Source of the DNA: Epichloe hybrida
Taxonomy: Eukaryota; Ascomycota; Sordariomycetes; Hypocreales; Clavicipitaceae
Direction of reading: 5' to 3'
Assembly (NCBI GenBank): GCA_019022495.1
Contig: JAFEKR010000068.1
Span: 26,170 to 90,169 of the forward strand
Length of the DNA stretch: 64,000 bases
In this document: one piece after another, positions 59,059 through 64,000 of the stretch
Layout of the letters: every line of letters starts with the position of its first letter
Position numbering within the stretch: position 1 is the stretch's first letter
The notes under the pieces: model-generated
The model's database searches: none
Told to the model about the DNA's origin: nothing
What the model saw: only the letters and a program-made list of their open reading frames with translations
Program-made: the position numbers and the translations under genes

Positions 59059-59226
59059 TGTTAGAACAAGCATGATATCAACAAGGGTAAGCGCCTTTGA
59101 TTAGCTAGGCGCGTTGCGTCACGGACCCACGTGTCTAGCCTAACCGCGCTGTAATTAGCATTAGCATATATAGCCTCTTTGCTAGTAACCTTAATTAAGG
59201 CCCCTTTTCCTATAATAAATAGTATA
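59059..59226 (+). repeat. C2 5' LTR
   Basis: 168 bp, same length as both C1 LTRs. The in-frame ATG present in the C1 LTR left copy is ACG here. Confidence 0.9.
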
Positions 59227-59382
59227 CCCTCTTTGCTTCTATTTAATCTCTCTTTTACTTACTTAGATAGACTAGAATATATAATAATTATATACACTTT
59301 AGTCCACCTTAAAAATCCTACGTATAGGTTAATAGTATCCTATAAATACTAATACTAATTAGTAGTTATCTTTATAAATACT

Positions 59383-59550
59383 TGTAAGAGACCTAGAAGG
59401 TGTGCTAGGAATCCCAATAGACCAAAAGATCCGCCAATGCTAGCCGTTGCTAACATTATACCTTACAATTACTTAAGACCTATACTATTGCTTACGCACC
59501 CTTGTGGGCTACCCTATGGCCTCGCGCCTCATAACGTACAGCGCCTCATA
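59383..59550 (-). repeat. TRIM-like element LTR, left
   Basis: 168 bp, about 90% identical by eye to the right copy, differences mostly transitions. Confidence 0.88.
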
Positions 59551-59801
59551 ATTATCCTTCCCTTCCCTAGGGCTTATCCTAAGCTAGCGCTACCACCACT
59601 ATCTAGTTAGGGATTAGGCCTAGCTCCCGTGGCCTTCGGATAATTAGTAATTACGAACCCCTAAGGCCTAGTGTAGTAACCCACACCTACCCTATAAGCC
59701 TAACGTAAGCTACCTAGCCTAAGCAATCCCGTATGGCTTACTCTACGCCGGGATTCGAACCTAGGACTAGTAGCTAGAAGACCCGTAACGGCTAGCATAA
59801 T

Positions 59802-59969
59802 TGTAAGAGACCTAGAAGGTATGCTAGGAATCCTAATAGACCAAAAGATCCGCTAATGCTAGCCGTTGCTAACATTGCACCTTATAATTACTTAAGACCT
59901 ATACTATTGCTTGCGCACCCTTGTGGGCTGCCCTGTGGCCTCGCGCCCCACAACGTACAGCGCCTCACA
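59802..59969 (-). repeat. TRIM-like element LTR, right
   Basis: 168 bp with intact TG...CA ends, followed by the TSD ATACT. Confidence 0.88.
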
Positions 59970-60686
59970 ATACTGTAGATTAGTAAGGTTTATAGAAGAG
60001 GTATTAGTATTAAGGACTTACCTTATAAAAGAGAAAGTGCTACTCTAAGATACTAAATATACTAAAGAAGAAGTATATTCTAGCTCTCCTTTTACCTTAA
60101 GTAACTATAACTAGCTTTATACTAAATCTAAGCTTATTTACTTAATTAAGGCCTAGTTAGTAACTAACCTAACCTATCCTTAATTCTTTAATTAAACCTA
60201 CTAAGGGGTAAAGATAATAGCTTTACTTATAATCCTTTAGACTTCTATTAATTCTTTATTTCCCTTACCCCCTTATTTACCACTAATATTATAGTAAAAT
60301 AGTAAGATTAACTAGAGGGATTTAGAGCCTAAGACATTCCCTCTAATTATAAACACACCCCCCCCCCTAAGGATACTAGAAGAGAAGCTAATCTATAAGT
60401 TATATCTTACCTCCTTAGCTATATATCCCCTAATTTACACTAGTATATTATGTAATAAGCACTAGAGAATAAGAAATTATTTAATCTTAAAGTAAACACT
60501 ACCCCTAAGGAACTTATAGCTTAGATTCTTATTAAGAAAGTAACCTATAAATATAAGAACCTATACCTATAAACCCTATTTACTATCTTTAGTAATAACT
60601 TTTAAGAATAAAGATAAAAGATATTCTAAGCAGCAGATCCTAAAGCTATAAAGAGCCTTTAAGACTTTCTTTTCTTTAGTAGTGTC

Positions 60687-61094
60687 CAGAGCTTTGTACT
60701 ACACTACATCTTGTAGTTTTTTTTTTCTAACAAATAATTCATATCTAATCTTAAAAAATATATAGAGATATAAAACTTTGATTTTTAAATAGATAACTTA
60801 AAAACTACAGTGTAGTTATATATGAAAGTGGGTCTAAAGTGGGTCTCTAGGCCGCAAATTAGAAAAACTACATTTTACTACATTTTAGTACTAAAAAAAT
60901 ACTACAAATGTAGTATTTGTGATTTGTGGAGCGAGGGCCCACTTTTAGACCCACCTATATAAATAGTATTTTTCTTAGAATTTTCCTCTATAAGATCACG
61001 TGATTTTTAGGATAATAACTTTAATTATAAGCTAGATATAAAAATAAATAGAATTACTACAAGAAATACTACACTACACGAGTGCAAAGCTCTG
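60687..61094. mobile_element. hAT-type MITE (408 bp)
   Basis: Terminal inverted repeats CAGAGCTTTG(T/C)ACT are flanked by an 8-bp target duplication GTAGTGTC (60,679-60,686 and 61,095-61,102). The uninterrupted target is readable in C1 (reverse complement near 31,670). Eight-bp TSDs and CAG-starting TIRs are typical of the hAT superfamily. Subterminal copies of CTACA/TGTAG-type motifs (TACTACACTACA, CTTGTAGT) occur at both ends. There is an internal imperfect palindrome (gtgggtctaaagtgggtc versus gacccac). No ORF, so it depends on a transposase elsewhere. Confidence 0.88.
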
Positions 61095-64000
61095 GTAGTG
61101 TCTATATAGACCTATAAAGTTACTATAAGATAGTAGTCTTACTTAAAGATATTATTAACTATAATAGATTCCGTAACTAGAAAGAAGAAGAAATACAGGA
61201 AGTTACTAGGAAATATTTACCTTTTAAGAGATAAATAGTAGAGAAGGACTTCTATAAAGACCTCCTTCCTATTAGTATCCCTTCTTTTAGAGATTAACTA
61301 AAGTAACTAATTACTCTATATTATCCCTAATTCCCTTAACTATTATAATTACTCCTGTTTTATTCCTAGATTCTATTATACTAATCCCTAAGCATACTAA
61401 GTATAAGGCAAAGGTGTAATAGCAGAGGCAATCCCCCTATTATAAGCCCTTGACCATAACCCCGGACCCCCCTTGCTTCCTCTCCTGTGGCAAGATATTA
61501 CAATCCCCCTCCGTAGTCTAGGACCACAGCACCTATTCCATGAGATTTAATTATCCCTATTCCCCCTCAAGAAGCAGGCCACCCTTAATTCTTAGCTCTA
61601 CAAAGTGTAATGCTAACTATCATGCTTAACAAGTTAGATGCTAGGAAAATAAAGATTAAGTTTAGCCCTAGAGAACTAATTAAGGCACTTAGATTAATTA
61701 AAGTGCTAACTTTGTTTAGAATTATTCTCTTTTAGGTAATCCCTATAAATACTCCCTTTCTCTTATGCCTTAATAATATAACCTGCCTAAAGATTAATTT
61801 CTATATATTAGAGAATATTTTATAGTAAGGGAATATTAAGGTTCCTATTATATATAAATAAGGGTATGTGTAAATACTTCTTAATAAAGAAGAAAGTATT
61901 GCGTAGAGTTATCTTATAGAGATTAAGCTTTACTAATTATATTAATGCTTTAGACACCCTTTAGTTTAATATCTTAATAATTTACTACAAAAATTAAGGT
62001 ATAAGGTTAAGTTTAAAGCTATTAAGAAGCTAACTAAGGTCTGCTAGTAGTGCTAATTACACGTAGATAGCCTATATTAATTTAAATTCACTCTTTAGGA
62101 TAAATACGCTTATAATTACGAAATTATTATAGATATAATATATCTTAATAGTAATCGCCCTATTTGATAAGTTATTAATATAGCTATATCCTTTAATATA
62201 GCTAGATTTATTAAAGATTTCTTTATAAAGACCACATAGGAAGCACTCTATCTTTACTAAATTAATATCTATCTAGGCCCCCTAGATTTAATTATTATAG
62301 ATACTAGAATAACCTTTAGAAGTAAGGAATTTAAGTAGCTTATGTTATTAATAGCGATTAAGATTAAAGACATTCCTATTAAGGCTTACTATAGCATTAG
62401 TAAGGTTAAGTAATATTACAGGCCACTCTAAAGAGCCTATAATATTATTAGATAGGAATACCTAATAACGCCAGAGCCTATAGTATTATAAATAGTAGTT
62501 AAAGCTATAAATAACACTATAGGATTAAATAGTCTTATACTAATAGTCCTTATCTTTAGCGCGTATCCTTATATAGTTAAGGAATCACCTCTATTACTAG
62601 ATATTACATAGTAAGCCCTTATAATCTAGCTAGTAATAAAGGAAGTTAAGCGTATTTATACCTAATAGAAAGTTAGTAATACCCTTACTACAAGGAATAG
62701 TCCTAATACCTTTGCAACTATTAACCTCCCGCTAGGATTGCTTATGCACGTGTAGTATAAAAGCAAGGGATAGGTAAGCCCCTATAAGCTATTAGCTATA
62801 GAAGGCAAGACTTATACTCTTAAGCTCCCTTAAGGCCCTAAAGCCTTTAGATTAATATCTATTAGGCCTTTTTATAAAGATTCTAATAAAGAGAGACCTC
62901 CTAAGAGCATAAAGAACTAAGATACCTCCCTATAGCCTATAGCTACCTCTCCTATTAATCCCCTAAGGTAAGGACCTAGAAGACCTTAGAAGAACCCTCC
63001 TATTATTATATCTAATATTAATTACGTAGATTAAATAAAAGATAAAACTAATGTCTTTCTATTAGCTAAGGAAAGCTCTAACCTTAAGCTTATAATCTAA
63101 TTACGTAAGGAAGGAATTATTAAGACCCCTAGCTAACCCTTTAAACTATTTACTAAAGCTAAGATTAATGCTTTAATTAAATAAGGCATATTTAAGTTTA
63201 TTAAGTATAATAAAAAAAAGCATAGTAAAGTTTAAATTTTTAATTCCTATATTATTAATAAGGTAAAGGGCAAGATAACAAATCCGTATAAGAAGTTAAG
63301 GCTTATACTAAGGTTATAGCAATAAGAAAAAGCTAGTAATCCTTACATAGGCCCTAATAATCTAATGAGCTAGCTAGTAATTAATCCTTGTGATAACACC
63401 TATGTTATTATTACTAGGCCTTATTCTCTAGCTTTGCGATATTACACAGGCCTATATGCAAGCATAAACGCTTCTTAGTTATATAATCCTAGCCTAAATC
63501 CCTATCTAAATCTATTACCTATACCCTATAGGCATAATAATATAAGTAATTAAGCCTCTATATAATATTATAAAAGCTAGTACCTACTAGTAGGTAATAC
63601 ATTATTATTACTATAAAGAAATGCTTTAAATAATAACCTCTATATTTAACCTATACCTGCTTATAATAACAAAGGAGAACCTAACCTTTACGTATATAGG
63701 GATATAAACTAATAATATAATTAGACTATCTAACTATAAGTTCTCTTAATAAGAGGAAGATTAATTAAAAGCTACTTCTTTTGCTATTAAACTAAAGCAA
63801 ATCCTCTCTATAGGGAACCTACTAACCTTTAATAGTAGTATTATTACTCTTAAAAATAATATAATTATACTAAGGTAAAAAGGCTAGAGTAAAAAGCTTT
63901 AATTAATCCTACTAACTAATTTAAAATAAGTATATATAGAATAATAAGCTTAAGGCACGTATATTACCTTAATTTACTAACCTAAAGCCTATTTTAACCT

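Larger units (their letters stand above)
59383..59969 (-). mobile_element. TRIM-like miniature LTR element (587 bp) with tRNA-like insert
   Basis: Two 168-bp direct repeats (59,383-59,550 and 59,802-59,969; TGTAAGAGACC...CTCACA, left copy end mutated to TA) flank 251 bp of internal DNA with no coding capacity. A 5-bp TSD ATACT (59,378-59,382, 59,970-59,974) and the intact empty site in C1 (near 32,470) prove insertion. Orientation is inferred minus: the purine tract GGGAAGGGAAGG lies directly before the left LTR in that sense, and the other internal end carries a tRNA-like block with a perfect pol III B box (GGTTCGAATCC, about 59,751-59,761). GC-richer and far less RIP-damaged than its host element. 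No partner autonomous element is in the window. Confidence 0.85.
59059..64000 (+). mobile_element. Family C copy 2 (C2), 5' part, runs off the window
   Basis: Starts with a 168-bp LTR (59,059-59,226; TGTTAGAACAAG...), preceded by the probable TSD TAAAG (59,054-59,058), inserted in the B2 LTR. It is collinear with the reverse complement of C1 as far as C1 position about 21,046, so roughly 1.07 kb, including the 3' LTR, should lie beyond base 64,000. Integrase region at about 61,900-62,600, RT region at about 63,040-63,830. It carries two younger insertions (59,383-59,969 and 60,687-61,094) absent from C1. Confidence 0.88.

Overview
The window is nuclear DNA of a filamentous ascomycete, probably a sordariomycete. 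The signs are short spliceosomal introns with CTAAC/CTGAT branch sites, recognisable fungal proteins (NMD3, ESF2, ERG8, a CYA5-type PPR protein, a HET-domain protein), and long AT-rich tracts in which transposon reading frames are full of TAA/TAG stops where related copies or protein context call for CAA/CAG. That last pattern is what repeat-induced point mutation (RIP) leaves. The species cannot be fixed from the sequence alone.

Region 1 (1-19,978) is an ordinary GC-balanced gene block. In order it holds: a 3' fragment of a BAHD/trichothecene-acetyltransferase-like enzyme carrying an in-frame minisatellite; a Mit_KHE1 mitochondrial protein; a conserved fungal protein of unknown role; NMD3 (60S export); ESF2 (18S rRNA processing); an aldehyde dehydrogenase with a GC-AG intron; about 3.8 kb of mostly non-coding leader; a small three-exon gene; ERG8 (phosphomevalonate kinase); and the C-terminal part of a CYA5-like PPR gene cut off at base 19,979 by a transposon LTR. 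These are unlinked housekeeping roles (two ribosome-biogenesis genes, mevalonate pathway, mitochondrial functions). I see no metabolic cluster.

Region 2 (19,979-33,490) is RIP-degraded Copia DNA: family C (C1, 168-bp LTRs, minus strand) with a complete family A element (A1, 257-bp LTRs, TSD CTAAC) nested inside it, then a RIP-killed reading-frame relic and a T-rich tract.

Region 3 (33,490-38,249) is a GC-normal island with unrecognised genes and a HET-domain incompatibility-type gene. The HET frame carries an in-frame TAG where CAG would keep it open.

Region 4 (38,250-64,000) is a second transposon block. Copia family B (B1, 246-bp LTRs, TSD CTATG) lies upstream of the HET gene. It is followed by a short host remnant. 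Next comes a family A derivative with inverted LTR ends (A3), split by a complete A2 element (TSD TAAAG). Then come a truncated B2 and a second family C copy (C2) that runs off the window. C2 carries two small, well-preserved insertions whose empty sites can be read in C1. One is a 587-bp LTR mini-element (TRIM-like, 168-bp LTRs, TSD ATACT) with a tRNA-like pol III B box. The other is a 408-bp hAT-type MITE with an 8-bp TSD.

The insertion order can be read from the nesting: A1 went into C1, A2 into A3, C2 into the B2 LTR, and the TRIM and MITE into C2. The most biologically suggestive point is the junction at 19,979. There the C1 LTR supplies an in-frame ATG and a basic, hydrophobic 30-odd residue leader to the truncated mitochondrial-type PPR frame.
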